Shown here piece after piece: positions 16,038-23,596 of a stretch of DNA of 42,096 nucleotides. The position numbers were made by a program, and so were the translations under genes. This stretch comes from Pseudomonadota bacterium (lineage in GTDB: Bacteria > Pseudomonadota > Alphaproteobacteria > Azospirillales > Azospirillaceae), in assembly GCA_023411035.1 (NCBI GenBank), contig JAEYPE010000144.1, positions 1 through 42,096 of the forward strand, read 5' to 3'. Within the stretch, counting starts at the first letter, position 1; every line of letters starts with the position of its first letter. Below the pieces are notes generated by a model, which was not told the origin of the DNA, did no database searches, and saw nothing but the letters and a program-made list of their open reading frames with translations.

Positions 16038-16733
16038 TCACCAGCCGGTCAGCAGCGGCGGCAGGCCGTGCAGGCTGTCGATGCGGCGGTAATTCTCGGT
16101 GGGCGGCTCGGCCTCCTCATGCGCCCAGGTGACGGGGTAGGGCACATGCACGGCGTGACCGCCTACGGCCAGCACCGGCAGGATATCCGAACGCACGGAA
16201 TTGCCCACCATCACGAAGCGCGCCGGCTCCACCCCGTGCCGGTCCAGCAGGCGGCGGTAGGTGGCCGGGTCCTTCTCGCTGACGATCTCGATGGTGTCGA
16301 ACCGCTCGGCCAGACCGGAGCGGGCGATCTTGCTTTCCTGGTCGAACAGGTCGCCCTTGGTGATGAGCATCAGCCGGTAGCGCCCGGACAGGCCCTCCAC
16401 CACCTCCTGCACCCCGCCCAGCAGATCGACCGGGTGTTCCAGCATCGCCTTGCCGAACTCGATGAGGCTCTGGATGTCCCGGCCGCCGATGCGCCCGTCG
16501 GTCAGGTCCACCGCCGTTTCGATCATCGACAGGACGAAACCCTTGATGCCGTAGCCGTAGACGCGGAGGTTCTCGCGCTCCGCCTGCAACAGCCGCCGGT
16601 CGATGTCCCCCGGCGCCGCCGGGTTCTGGAGATGGTCGGCGAGGAGGGAGCGGAAACGGTCCTGCGTCATCGAGAAGAGGGACTCGTTGTGCCACAGGGT
16701 GTCGTCGCCGTCGAAGGCGATGGTGTCGATCAT
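16038..16733 (-). CDS. HAD-superfamily hydrolase
   Basis: A 231-residue cytoplasmic phosphatase-like enzyme. Motif I is FDGDDTLWHNE, with nucleophile Asp8 and acid/base Asp10. A helical cap follows (about 20-90). Motif II is the LITKGD stretch and motif IV the GNSVRSDI stretch, both in the C-terminal Rossmann core. The first ATG with motif I close behind it is at 16733; an upstream in-frame TTG adds 35 residues unlike the family. The gene heads a two-gene unit with the cupin gene. Substrate cannot be told from sequence; small phosphorylated metabolites are typical. Confidence 0.9.
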   Translation of the reverse strand: MIDTIAFDGDDTLWHNESLFSMTQDRFRSLLADHLQNPAAPGDIDRRLLQAERENLRVYGYGIKGFVLSMIETAVDLTDGRIGGRDIQSLIEFGKAMLEHPVDLLGGVQEVVEGLSGRYRLMLITKGDLFDQESKIARSGLAERFDTIEIVSEKDPATYRRLLDRHGVEPARFVMVGNSVRSDILPVLAVGGHAVHVPYPVTWAHEEAEPPTENYRRIDSLHGLPPLLTGW

Positions 16734-17050
16734 GGGGAAACTCACGTCCGGACCGGCTGTCGGGACCAGAGGTAGGCGGTGCGGCGGCGTCTGTCCAGCG
16801 CCGGCCTTTCCGGCCCCGTTGGTTGGCGATCTGCACAATTTGTGATGCGCAAAAACTGGGCGTTAGCGCATTATTCCTGCATCGGTGATATTCCTACAGC
16901 AGCTATCGAGAAAGCTCACGGCTCGCATACCCACATGGCGGTGGCAGGCTTGCGCGGGATGAGCAATATTCTTTCTTACAAAGCGAGGGCGCGGTGGCCA
17001 CTTCCGGCAGGCCCCCTCGGGAGCTTCAAAAAAAAGATAGGATGACCACC
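16734..17050. other. 317-bp divergent intergenic region
   Basis: It lies between the HAD gene (-) and the DUF1127 gene (+). The part at 16850-16990 is less GC-rich than the flanks and should carry both promoters, but I could not place a convincing -35/-10 pair. No gene is seen. Confidence 0.5.
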
Positions 17051-17269
17051 ATGGCAATCGCACTGCACACGGCCCCCGCTGGCCGCACCCAGCGGGCTGC
17101 TCCGGTGGCGTATGTGCTGGACAGCGTTCTGGACACGTTCGCCCTCTGGCGGCAGCGCGCCATCACCCGCCGCGAACTGGCTCGGCTGGACGACCGGATG
17201 CTGCACGACATCGGCATTTCCCAGAACGAGGTCGAAAGCGAGATCGGCAAGCCGTTCTGGAAGGCGTGA
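17051..17269 (+). CDS. DUF1127-family small protein
   Basis: A 72-residue protein. The DUF1127 domain is at the C-terminal part: LWRQRAITRRELARLDDRML, then HDIGISQNEVESEIGKPFW, which is the classic RELxxLxDxxLxDIGIxR pattern. These proteins are common in alphaproteobacteria, where some affect RNA turnover, phosphate uptake and stress behaviour. The ATG at 17051 was preferred over the one at 17042 because GATAGGA is then 8 nt upstream. The gene stands alone and is closed by a very strong terminator 34 bp after its stop, so the transcript is short. Confidence 0.92.
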   Translation: MAIALHTAPAGRTQRAAPVAYVLDSVLDTFALWRQRAITRRELARLDDRMLHDIGISQNEVESEIGKPFWKA

Positions 17270-17302
17270 TGCCGTCGCCCCGGCTGCGGGAAACCGCAAG
17301 GT

Positions 17303-17337
17303 AAAGGGCCGCCCCTGTTCGACAGGGCGGCCCTTTT
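17303..17337 (+). terminator. Rho-independent terminator of the DUF1127 gene
   Basis: AAAGGGCCGCCCCTG (17303-17317) pairs with CAGGGCGGCCCTTT (17323-17336), a 14-bp stem with one bulged C, followed by TTTTC. Confidence 0.85.
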
Positions 17338-17380
17338 CACATCCGGGGCATGGCCTGTTGGACACATGGCCAAAAGATGG

Positions 17381-17427
17381 CCAAAAGAAAAGCCCCTCCT
17401 CCATCGGGAAGAGGGGCTTTTTCTTGG
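17381..17427 (-). terminator. Rho-independent terminator of the decarboxylase gene
   Basis: AAAAGCCCCTC (17388-17398) pairs with GAGGGGCTTTT (17411-17421), with extra pairing outward to 17381 and 17427. On the minus strand the stem is followed by U-rich sequence (GGGGCTTTTCTTTTGG). It lies 18 bp after the decarboxylase stop. Confidence 0.85.
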
Positions 17428-17444
17428 GCTGGATCGCCGTTCCG

Positions 17445-18581
17445 TCAGATGCAGATCTGCTGGAGCGGGGCGAAGCCGTTGAAGCAGACCGCCGAGTAGG
17501 TGGTCGTGTAGGCGCCGGTGGCGTGGATGCGCACACGGTCGCCGGCCTTCAGGTCCATCGGCAGCTTGTACTCCGCGCGCTCGTACAGCACGTCGGCGCT
17601 ATCGCAGGTCGGACCGGCCAGAACGACCGCTTCCGTTTCGCCCTCGCCATCGTCGCCCATGATCTGGATCGGGTATTGGATGGCCTCGTCCATCGTCTCG
17701 GCCAGACCGCTGAACTTGCCGATGTCCAGATAGACCCAGCGCTTCACGTCGTTGGCCGACTTGCGGGAAACCAGCACGACCTCGCTCTCGATGACGCCGG
17801 CGTTGCCGACCATGCTGCGGCCCGGCTCCACGATGGCTTCCGGCAGGTGGTTGCCGAAGTGGGTGCGCAGCGACTCGAAGATGGCCTGGCCGTAGGCGGT
17901 GGTTTCCGGCACGTCGGTGCGGTAGCGGGTGGGGAAGCCGCCGCCCAGGTTGATCATGCCCAGATCGACGCCCAGCACCTCAAGCTCGCGGAAGAGCTGC
18001 GCCACCTGGAAGATGGCGTGGTCCCACTGCATCAGGTCCTTCTGCTGCGAGCCGACGTGGAAGGACACGCCGTAGGGCACGACGTTCATGTCGCGGGCCT
18101 TCAGCAGCAGTTCCCGCGCCATGGCGAGGTCGCAGCCGAACTTGCGGGACAGCGGCCACTCGGCGCCCTCGCCGGAGGTCAGGATGCGGCAGAAGACGCG
18201 GGAGCCGGGGGCGGCGCGGGCGATCTTTTCCAGCTCCGCCTCGCTGTCGAAGGCGAACAGGCGCACGCCCAGCTCGTAGGCGCGGCGGATGTCCGCTTCC
18301 TTCTTAATGGTGTTGCCGTAGGAGATGCGCTCCGGCGCGCAGCCGGCGGCCAGCACCATCTGGATTTCCGGCACGCTGGCGGTGTCGAAGGCGGAGCCCA
18401 GACGGGTCAGCAGGCCGAGGATCTCCGGCGCCGGGTTGGCCTTCACGGCGTAGTAGATCTTGGCGTCCGGGAGCGCTTCCTCCAGGTCGTGGTAGTTCGC
18501 TTCCACGACGTCCAGATCGACGACGAGGCAAGGGGTCTGCGGGCGCTGCTCTTCGAAAAAGCGCGCAATCTTTTCGGTCAT
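17445..18581 (-). CDS. Ornithine (or lysine/ornithine) decarboxylase, alanine-racemase fold
   Basis: A 378-residue PLP-dependent enzyme of the eukaryote-like group IV decarboxylases. It makes putrescine from ornithine (cadaverine from lysine in some alphaproteobacterial members). The PLP lysine is Lys47 in YYAVKANP. The glycine-rich phosphate site is NLGGGFPTRY, followed by EPGRSMVG, and the catalytic cysteine from the partner subunit is Cys326 in GPTCDSADVLYE. Length is right for the bacterial short form without the N-terminal extension of diaminopimelate decarboxylase. The ATG at 18581 follows GGGAGA at 7 nt. The 5' leader carries a small ORF, a long hairpin and an overlapping terminator (separate entries), suggesting attenuation by a polyamine-pathway metabolite. 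Ornithine versus lysine preference is not decided. Confidence 0.93.
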   Translation of the reverse strand: MTEKIARFFEEQRPQTPCLVVDLDVVEANYHDLEEALPDAKIYYAVKANPAPEILGLLTRLGSAFDTASVPEIQMVLAAGCAPERISYGNTIKKEADIRRAYELGVRLFAFDSEAELEKIARAAPGSRVFCRILTSGEGAEWPLSRKFGCDLAMARELLLKARDMNVVPYGVSFHVGSQQKDLMQWDHAIFQVAQLFRELEVLGVDLGMINLGGGFPTRYRTDVPETTAYGQAIFESLRTHFGNHLPEAIVEPGRSMVGNAGVIESEVVLVSRKSANDVKRWVYLDIGKFSGLAETMDEAIQYPIQIMGDDGEGETEAVVLAGPTCDSADVLYERAEYKLPMDLKAGDRVRIHATGAYTTTYSAVCFNGFAPLQQICI

Positions 18582-18624
18582 CTCAGTCTCCCGGACGCAA
18601 GATGAAGGTGTCGGACAAATTGTG

Positions 18625-18656
18625 AAAAAGCAGGCGCGGAGCGGCCGAACGCTGCT
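18625..18656 (-). terminator. Predicted attenuator terminator in the decarboxylase leader
   Basis: On the minus strand AGCAGCG (18656-18650) pairs with CGC-C-TGCT (18636-18629), 7 bp with one bulged C and a 13-nt loop, followed immediately by a run of U (18629-18625). It ends 43 nt before the decarboxylase start. Its 5' arm and loop (18641-18656) are also the 3' arm of the hairpin at 18641-18696, so both cannot form at once. Confidence 0.5.
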
Positions 18657-18696
18657 GACCGGTCAAAAGGAAATGACGGTCAGGCGTTCAGGCCGC
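18641..18696 (-). promoter_or_regulatory. Long leader hairpin competing with the attenuator terminator
   Basis: In the transcript GCGGCC-U-GAACGC (18696-18684) pairs with GCGUUCGGCCGC (18652-18641): 12 pairs with one bulged U. An inner stem CUGACC/GGUCAG (18683-18678 with 18660-18655) follows. The 5' arm is formed by the last sense codons of the 40-codon leader ORF, and the inner stem begins at its stop codon. Ribosome position on the leader would therefore decide whether this hairpin or the terminator forms. Confidence 0.6.
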
Positions 18697-18802
18697 CCAT
18701 ACTGGACTGCCGTGTTGCCTTGCGGGGAAGGACCTGACTGGACAGAACCGGAAAAAGTCGGAGACGGGTGAGCCGGCGCCCACCCACAACAACATGAACC
18801 AT
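18680..18802 (-). CDS. Predicted leader peptide of the decarboxylase operon (40 residues)
   Basis: A short ORF starting ATG at 18802 with a strong GGAGG at 6 nt spacing and ending TGA 98 bp before the decarboxylase start. It begins MVHVVVGGRRLTRLRLFPVL, continues SSQVLPRKATRQ and ends SSMGGLNA; it has six Arg and one Lys. The final codons form the 5' arm of the competing hairpin. Leader ORFs controlling ornithine decarboxylase are known in enterobacteria (speFL), and an RNA motif called speF has been described upstream of this gene in alphaproteobacteria. Whether this ORF belongs to that motif needs a covariance-model search. It does not resemble the enterobacterial peptide in sequence. Confidence 0.55.
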   Translation of the reverse strand: MVHVVVGGRRLTRLRLFPVLSSQVLPRKATRQSSMGGLNA

Positions 18803-19023
18803 CGTAACCTCCAAGACGCCGCCTTGCTTAAGGGACGGTCGGGGATCACGCGTTACGTCGTTGCATAACCACATCTCGAAAAGGACGAGGGGCGGGCCAG
18901 CGGCACGTGCGCTTGCGAGTTGCGGTTACATAGATCGAACGGACCGGCTTTTAAAGAGAAAAATGCGGTCCGTCGCAAAAAAGTGGCAAGCCTTGCGCAG
19001 AGGTAAAAAGACGGAGGAAAAAC
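18803..19023. other. Divergent promoter region between the decarboxylase leader and mgtC-like gene
   Basis: About 220 bp with a mildly AT-rich centre (18905-18975). It must hold the start of the decarboxylase leader transcript (-) and the promoter of the MgtC-family gene (+). I see TTTAAA and TATGTA 17 bp apart on the minus strand near 18925-18955, a weak match only. Confidence 0.35.
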
Positions 19024-19518
19024 ATGGACTTGAGTACGGCCATTCCGGTCTGGGACATTGCCGCCCGGTTGGCCGCAGCGGCGGTTTGCGGCGCCGCGCT
19101 GGGCTTCGACCGCGAAATCCGGGGCAAGGCGGCGGGCCTGCGCACCCACACGCTGGTCGCCATCAGCGCTGCGGTGACGACTCTGGTGGCGCTGGAACTC
19201 TACTGGGGCATGGCCGGACGGTCGGGCGGAGGCAGGGGCGAGATGGACCCGACCCGCGTCATCCAGGGTGTCGCCCAGGCCATCGGCTTCATCAGCGCCG
19301 GGGTGATGTTCCGCGCCGGCACCACCGTGCGCGGGGCCACCACCGCCGCGGTCATCTGGATGGCGGGCGCGCTGGGCATCGCCTGCGGAGCCGGTTTCTA
19401 TGTGCTGGCCGGCATGGCGCTGGCGCTGTGCCTCGCCGTGACGATCATCTTCTCCTACGTCCTGCGATGGTTGCCGGACTCCGCCAAACACTCCGATCCC
19501 GTCAAGCCCGGGGACTGA
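19024..19518 (+). CDS. MgtC/SapB-family membrane protein
   Basis: A 164-residue inner-membrane protein with about four hydrophobic helices. The family marks are GFDREIRGKAAGLRTHTLV (residues 28-46) and GFISAGVMFR followed by VRGATTAAVIWMAGALGIA. MgtC proteins inhibit F-type ATP synthase and support growth at low magnesium in pathogens; in free-living bacteria the role is less clear. It has only the MgtC membrane domain, with no C-terminal ACT-like extension. The start has GACGGAGG upstream. Its last 17 bp overlap the convergent exporter gene. No magnesium riboswitch could be recognised upstream. Confidence 0.9.
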   Translation: MDLSTAIPVWDIAARLAAAAVCGAALGFDREIRGKAAGLRTHTLVAISAAVTTLVALELYWGMAGRSGGGRGEMDPTRVIQGVAQAIGFISAGVMFRAGTTVRGATTAAVIWMAGALGIACGAGFYVLAGMALALCLAVTIIFSYVLRWLPDSAKHSDPVKPGD

Positions 19519-20686
19519 CCAGAAGCCGGTGCGCCAGCACCGCCCCCAGCGCGACCAGCCCGATGGCCCCCATCATGGGAAGCTGGCTGTCCGCGTGCAT
19601 GTGTCCCAGCACCACTCCGATCAGCGCCGCCACGGTCATCTGCACGAAGCCGACCAGGGAGGAGGCCAGTCCCGCCATCATCGGATAGGGGCCGACCGCC
19701 CCGGCCATGGCGTTGGGCAGAGTCAGGCCGGCGCCCAGCATGAAGAGGAAGACGGGAACCACCACCGCCGCCAGATGCAGCACCCCGGCCAGCGCCAGCC
19801 CCACCCCCAGCAGCCCGCCGGCCAGCGACACCGCCGTGCCGGTGCGGATCATCCGCGGCCCGCCCAGCCGGACGCTCAGCCGCCCGGCGAGGAAGGACCC
19901 CACCGCATAGCCCAGCACCACCGCGCCGAAGCTCGCCCCGTACGCCGCGGGCGTCAGGTGCAGCCGCCCGATCAGCACGAAGCTGGAGCCGGAAATGAAG
20001 GCGAAGATGCCGCTGTAGGCGCAGGCGATCGTCAGCATCTGGCCGACGAAGGACCGGTCGCGCAGCAGCAGCGCGTAGTTGGCGAACAGCCGTCCCGGCT
20101 GGAGCGCCGTCTCGTCCCGGTTGGCGTTGGTTTCCCCCAACAGGGCCCAGGTGGCGGCCAGGATCAGCGCGGCGAAGCCGGTCAGCAGCAGGAAATTGCT
20201 CCGCCAGCCGAACCACTCCGTCATGACGCCGCCCAGGATGGGGCCGGCGGCGGGCGCCAGCGTCATCGCCATCGCCATATAGGCCAGAACGGTTGCCGCC
20301 CGGTCGCGCCCGAAGACGTCGCGCACCACCGCCCGCGCCACCACCGGGCCGCAGCAGGCGCCCAGCGCCTGGAAGAAGCGGGCGACGATCAGCGTTCCGA
20401 TGTCGTCGGTCAGCGCGCAGGCGGCGCTCGCCACCAGAAAGATGGCGATGCCTCCCAGCAGGGCGGGCCGCCGCCCGAACCGGTCGGACACCGGCCCGTA
20501 AACGAGTTGCGACACGGCGAAGCCGGCCAGGAAGACCGACAGGGTGAGTTGCACCGTCGCCACGTCCGTGCCGAACACCGTGACCAGCGTGGGCAGTGAG
20601 GGCAGATAGAGGTCGGTGGACAGCGGGCCGAAGGCGACGAGCGCCGTCAGCAGCACGCGGACGGTCAGGGAATCGGGGCGGGGCAT
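19502..20686 (-). CDS. Major facilitator exporter, Bcr/CflA drug-resistance type
   Basis: A 394-residue inner-membrane protein with 12 predicted membrane helices. The Bcr/CflA group is indicated by the N-terminal FGPLSTDLYLPSLPTL stretch, motif A as PVSDRFGRRPALL between helices 2 and 3, and the motif C-like GPILGGVMTEWFGWR in helix 5. These proton antiporters expel chloramphenicol-like or sulfonamide compounds, or amino acids such as cysteine. The ATG at 20686 is used; a GTG at 20710 would add eight residues, and neither has a clear ribosome-binding site. The 3' end overlaps mgtC-like by 17 bp on opposite strands. Substrate unknown. Confidence 0.92.
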   Translation of the reverse strand: MPRPDSLTVRVLLTALVAFGPLSTDLYLPSLPTLVTVFGTDVATVQLTLSVFLAGFAVSQLVYGPVSDRFGRRPALLGGIAIFLVASAACALTDDIGTLIVARFFQALGACCGPVVARAVVRDVFGRDRAATVLAYMAMAMTLAPAAGPILGGVMTEWFGWRSNFLLLTGFAALILAATWALLGETNANRDETALQPGRLFANYALLLRDRSFVGQMLTIACAYSGIFAFISGSSFVLIGRLHLTPAAYGASFGAVVLGYAVGSFLAGRLSVRLGGPRMIRTGTAVSLAGGLLGVGLALAGVLHLAAVVVPVFLFMLGAGLTLPNAMAGAVGPYPMMAGLASSLVGFVQMTVAALIGVVLGHMHADSQLPMMGAIGLVALGAVLAHRLLVSPRA

Positions 20687-20752
20687 GGAGGGATTCGGGC
20701 AGGGCGGCACGGTTGGGGAGGCGCACTCTACCAGAGCGCAAGCGCAACCCCG

Positions 20753-21544
20753 TCACGGAGTTTCGGCATGACCGTCATTTTCGGGTGAAACCATTTCCGC
20801 TCCCTCGCCATAGCGCAGCAGCCGCGCGCCGTTGGCCTTCAGCCAGAGGCGCGGGGTCCGCACATCGCCGGTCAGTTGCGCGCACAGCGCCCAGAAGCGC
20901 GGGGAGTGGTTCATCTCGCGCAGATGCGCGATCTCGTGCCCCACCACGTAATCCAGCACCGGCTCCGGCGTCAGGATCAGCCGCCAGGAGAAGGAGAGCC
21001 GCCCGGTGGCGGAGCAGCTTCCCCACCGGCTTTTCGTGTCGCGCACGGTGACGGCGGCGACCCGCGCGCCGATCTGCGCCGCCTTGGCCCGCGACCGCTC
21101 GGACAGTTCGCGCCGCGCCTCCGCAATCAGGAAGTCGCGCACCCGGCGGGCGACATGCTCCGCCCGGCCGCCGACCAGGATGGCGCCATCCTCCCGCCGA
21201 GTCGCTCCGCGCAGGTCGGGGGTGTGCCGGATGACATGGTCGATTCCCAGATAGGGCACCATCGCCCCGTCGGCGAAGGGAAGCTGCGGCGGCAGGGCGG
21301 CCAGCCGCTCCCGGACCCAGCCGTCGTGCCGCCCGACGAAGCGCAACGCCTCCGCCTCCGGAACGCCCACCGGGATCACCACCTGGATCAGCCCGCGCCC
21401 GGCGTCCACCCGCAGGGTCATCCGGCGGGCGCGGGCGCTTTCCCGCAGTTCCAGCGGCACGGGCAGGCCGGCGACCGCCAGCGCGCGTGGGGCCTTCGGG
21501 CGGGGGGCTTGGGCTTTGGGGCTGGGTTTGCGGCGGAAGAACAT
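20753..21544 (-). CDS. YgjP-like (SprT/WLM-related) zinc metallopeptidase
   Basis: A 263-residue protein of the YgjP/DUF45 family. The zinc site is HEIAHLREMNHSPRFW: His203, Glu204 and His207, with His213 as a third ligand. The family motif KSRWGSCS lies ahead of it (residues 171-178). An Arg/Lys-rich N-terminus of about 25 residues (MFFRRKPSPKAQAPRPK) precedes the domain. It is predicted to be cytoplasmic, because no signal peptide or membrane helix is seen. Related proteins act near DNA repair and restriction loci, but here there is no such neighbour. The start at 21544 is the first ATG giving a sensible N-terminus; a longer form from 21580 is possible. Confidence 0.9.
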   Translation of the reverse strand: MFFRRKPSPKAQAPRPKAPRALAVAGLPVPLELRESARARRMTLRVDAGRGLIQVVIPVGVPEAEALRFVGRHDGWVRERLAALPPQLPFADGAMVPYLGIDHVIRHTPDLRGATRREDGAILVGGRAEHVARRVRDFLIAEARRELSERSRAKAAQIGARVAAVTVRDTKSRWGSCSATGRLSFSWRLILTPEPVLDYVVGHEIAHLREMNHSPRFWALCAQLTGDVRTPRLWLKANGARLLRYGEGAEMVSPENDGHAETP

Positions 21545-21742
21545 ACCAGACTTATAGACCGCGCGGCCCGCCGGGGCCAATGGAACGGTTCTCTTTCATA
21601 TTCAAACGAAATTCGTCTCAAGTGAGGTTTGCATGTGACGTTTGACTCCGATGGTCAAGTCGCAAGATAAGTATAGTGCAATCATAGCCCGTGCGGTGAA
21701 GTCGTGGTCGAGTATCACAGCAGGAAACCAGCCGAAAGTCAT

Positions 21743-22852
21743 ATGACGGAACGTGCGATCTGGCTTGAGGCTCTGGTCTCCGCCAACGGCGCAGCTCATG
21801 CTCTTCTTGGGCTGGACGCGCGGATTCTCGTGGTCAACCAAGCCTTCGCTGCGGCCTTCGGCTGCCTGCCGGAGGAGGTGGAGGGCAAGGGGTTGGCCGA
21901 ACTGGGCATTCCGGCGGTCATCGTTTCCCAGGTGGAAGCGCAGGTCCGCCGCGCCGTCCTCACCGGGGCGCCGGTGTCGGCCTTCGGGCTGCTGCCCAGG
22001 GGCGAGGTGGTGCTGAGCCCGGTGCGCGACGCGGACGGGGCGGTCACCGCGGTCGCCGCCATCGCCGACACGGACGCCGCCGCGCTGGCCGCCGCCCGTG
22101 CCGAGACCGAACGGGTCCGGCTGGAGGCCGAGAAGGGGCGCACCGCCATCGGGCGCTTCCTGTCCGCCGCCAGTCACGACCTGCGCCAGCCCTTCCAGGC
22201 CATGCACCTGTTCCACCATCTGCTGATGGGCCGCCTGACCGATCCGGGCTCGCGGGACCTGGGCGAGAAGCTGGAGATGTCGATCGACGCGGCGGAGACG
22301 CTTCTGCGCGCCCTGCTGGACGTGTCGAAGCTGGAGGCCGGGCTGGTCCGGGCGCAGGTGCAGATATTCCCCATCGACGAGACGCTGGACCGTCTGCTCA
22401 ACGAATTCGCGCCGGAGGCCGACGCCAAGGCCCTGCGCTTCAATGTCCGCCCCGCCGACGCGAAGGTGATCACCGACCCGGTTCTGCTGGAGCAGCTTCT
22501 GCGTCCGATCATCTCCAACGCCCTGCGCTTCACCGAGTCGGGTGGGGTGCTGCTGGCCGCCCGGCGGCGCGGCGGGGCGCTGCGGATCGAAGTGTGGGAC
22601 ACCGGCATCGGCATCGCCCCCGCCGACCAGCCGGCGATCTTCGACGACTTCCACCAGATCGGCAGTCCGAACCGCGACCGCCGGCACGGGCTGGGGCTTG
22701 GCCTTTCCATCGTGCGGCGTCTGGCGGCGTTGCTGGGGGTGCCGGTCTCGCTGCGCTCGGTGCCTGGAAAGGGCTCCGTCTTCGCGGTGGACGTCCCGCT
22801 GTCCATGGAAAGCGCCGAGGCGCAGCCGGTCGAGCAAAGCAGCGCGGCGTGA
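21743..22852 (+). CDS. Orphan PAS-domain sensor histidine kinase (soluble)
   Basis: A 369-residue kinase without membrane segments. Residues about 5-115 resemble a PAS sensor (ILVVNQAFAAAFGCLPEEVEGKG), followed by a coiled coil, HisKA with His145 in AASHDLRQPFQAM, and a C-terminal ATPase domain with N-box IISNALRFTESG, G1 WDTGIGIAP and G2 HGLGLGLSIV. The SHDLRQP variant of the H-box is typical of a group of hybrid kinases, but this protein stops after the ATPase domain and has no receiver. No response regulator is adjacent. Alternative start GTG at 21704 would add 13 residues; both have weak ribosome-binding sites. It would sense a cytoplasmic signal; partner unknown. Confidence 0.9.
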   Translation: MTERAIWLEALVSANGAAHALLGLDARILVVNQAFAAAFGCLPEEVEGKGLAELGIPAVIVSQVEAQVRRAVLTGAPVSAFGLLPRGEVVLSPVRDADGAVTAVAAIADTDAAALAAARAETERVRLEAEKGRTAIGRFLSAASHDLRQPFQAMHLFHHLLMGRLTDPGSRDLGEKLEMSIDAAETLLRALLDVSKLEAGLVRAQVQIFPIDETLDRLLNEFAPEADAKALRFNVRPADAKVITDPVLLEQLLRPIISNALRFTESGGVLLAARRRGGALRIEVWDTGIGIAPADQPAIFDDFHQIGSPNRDRRHGLGLGLSIVRRLAALLGVPVSLRSVPGKGSVFAVDVPLSMESAEAQPVEQSSAA

Positions 22853-23086
22853 CGGGGCGCCCGCCGGAGTAAGCGGAAGGTTCCTGCCCGCCGACCGAAC
22901 AGAGCGCGGCATCCACGCTTGCGCTTGGGGACCCGTCCATCGGCGCCGCACCGGGCGCCGCCGGAGCGCGCATAATTCCCTCCAGGGCCGGGGCCGTTCG
23001 AGGCCCGCAGCGCCCCCCGGCCCCCGCATCGCCCCCGGCGTCGTGATCCGGGGGCGCCGTCGGTACGGCCCGGGATCGGAGGGAGC

Positions 23087-23464
23087 ATGGTCCGCAATGC
23101 AGGGCGCCGGCTGGCCGGCTGTCTGGCGGGGATGACGATGGCCGCCGCCGCGGCCCTGCCCGCCGCCGCGCAGACGACGAGCCTGGAGTGGGACGCGCGG
23201 GGCTGCGTCTTCGGACCCCGGCCCGGCCTGGACCGGCTGGTGCCCGGCTACAACCCCGGTCCACAGCCCTATTACTGCCCGCCGCCCGCCGCGCTTTATC
23301 CGGCGCCTCCGGTTGCGGCCCCGACGGCGGGGCTCTATCTCTCGGCGCCGAGCCGTTCCCACTGCCTGCTGCGCTCCTCGGGGCTGATGGGCGACAGCCT
23401 GTCGCCATTGGCCGGGTCCTTGTGCCGGGACGACTCCGAGGTCTGGGCGCTTGCCCCGAAATAG
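23087..23464 (+). CDS. Small secreted cysteine- and proline-containing protein, function unknown
   Basis: A 125-residue protein with a very good ribosome-binding site (GGAGGGAGC before ATG) and a clear Sec signal peptide: a positive N-end, a hydrophobic Ala/Met run, and cleavage near AAA/Q at residue 28. The mature chain has four cysteines (40, 64, 93, 113), which could form two disulfides, and a Pro/Tyr-rich stretch at about 57-81 (NPGPQPYYCPPPAALYPAPP). I recognise no family. It lies alone between a kinase gene and the ugp operon, on the same strand as both. Confidence 0.75.
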   Translation: MVRNAGRRLAGCLAGMTMAAAAALPAAAQTTSLEWDARGCVFGPRPGLDRLVPGYNPGPQPYYCPPPAALYPAPPVAAPTAGLYLSAPSRSHCLLRSSGLMGDSLSPLAGSLCRDDSEVWALAPK

Positions 23465-23501
23465 GAAGGCGGCGATGCGCCCATGCCTCCGTGCGGCGGA
23501 C

Positions 23502-23519
23502 AAGTCATCAAATCTTCAA
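23502..23519 (+). promoter_or_regulatory. Weak candidate PHO box upstream of ugpB
   Basis: AAGTCAT-CAAA-TCTTCAA fits the PhoB box layout of two 7-bp repeats separated by 4 bp. The first repeat matches CTGTCAT at five positions and the second at three. It lies 78 bp before the ugpB start. The ugp genes are PhoB-controlled in E. coli and some rhizobia; here this is suggestion only. Confidence 0.3.
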
Positions 23520-23596
23520 AAGATCGTCGCGGGACCGCAACCCGCGCCCTGCATGTCAGCACATCACGCAATCGATTGGTTCAGGGAGAGACCGTC

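Noticed and set aside
16838..17050. Sigma-54 promoter before the DUF1127 gene (GGTGGCAGGCTTGC)
   Set aside because: The GG-GC distance is not the required 10 bp.
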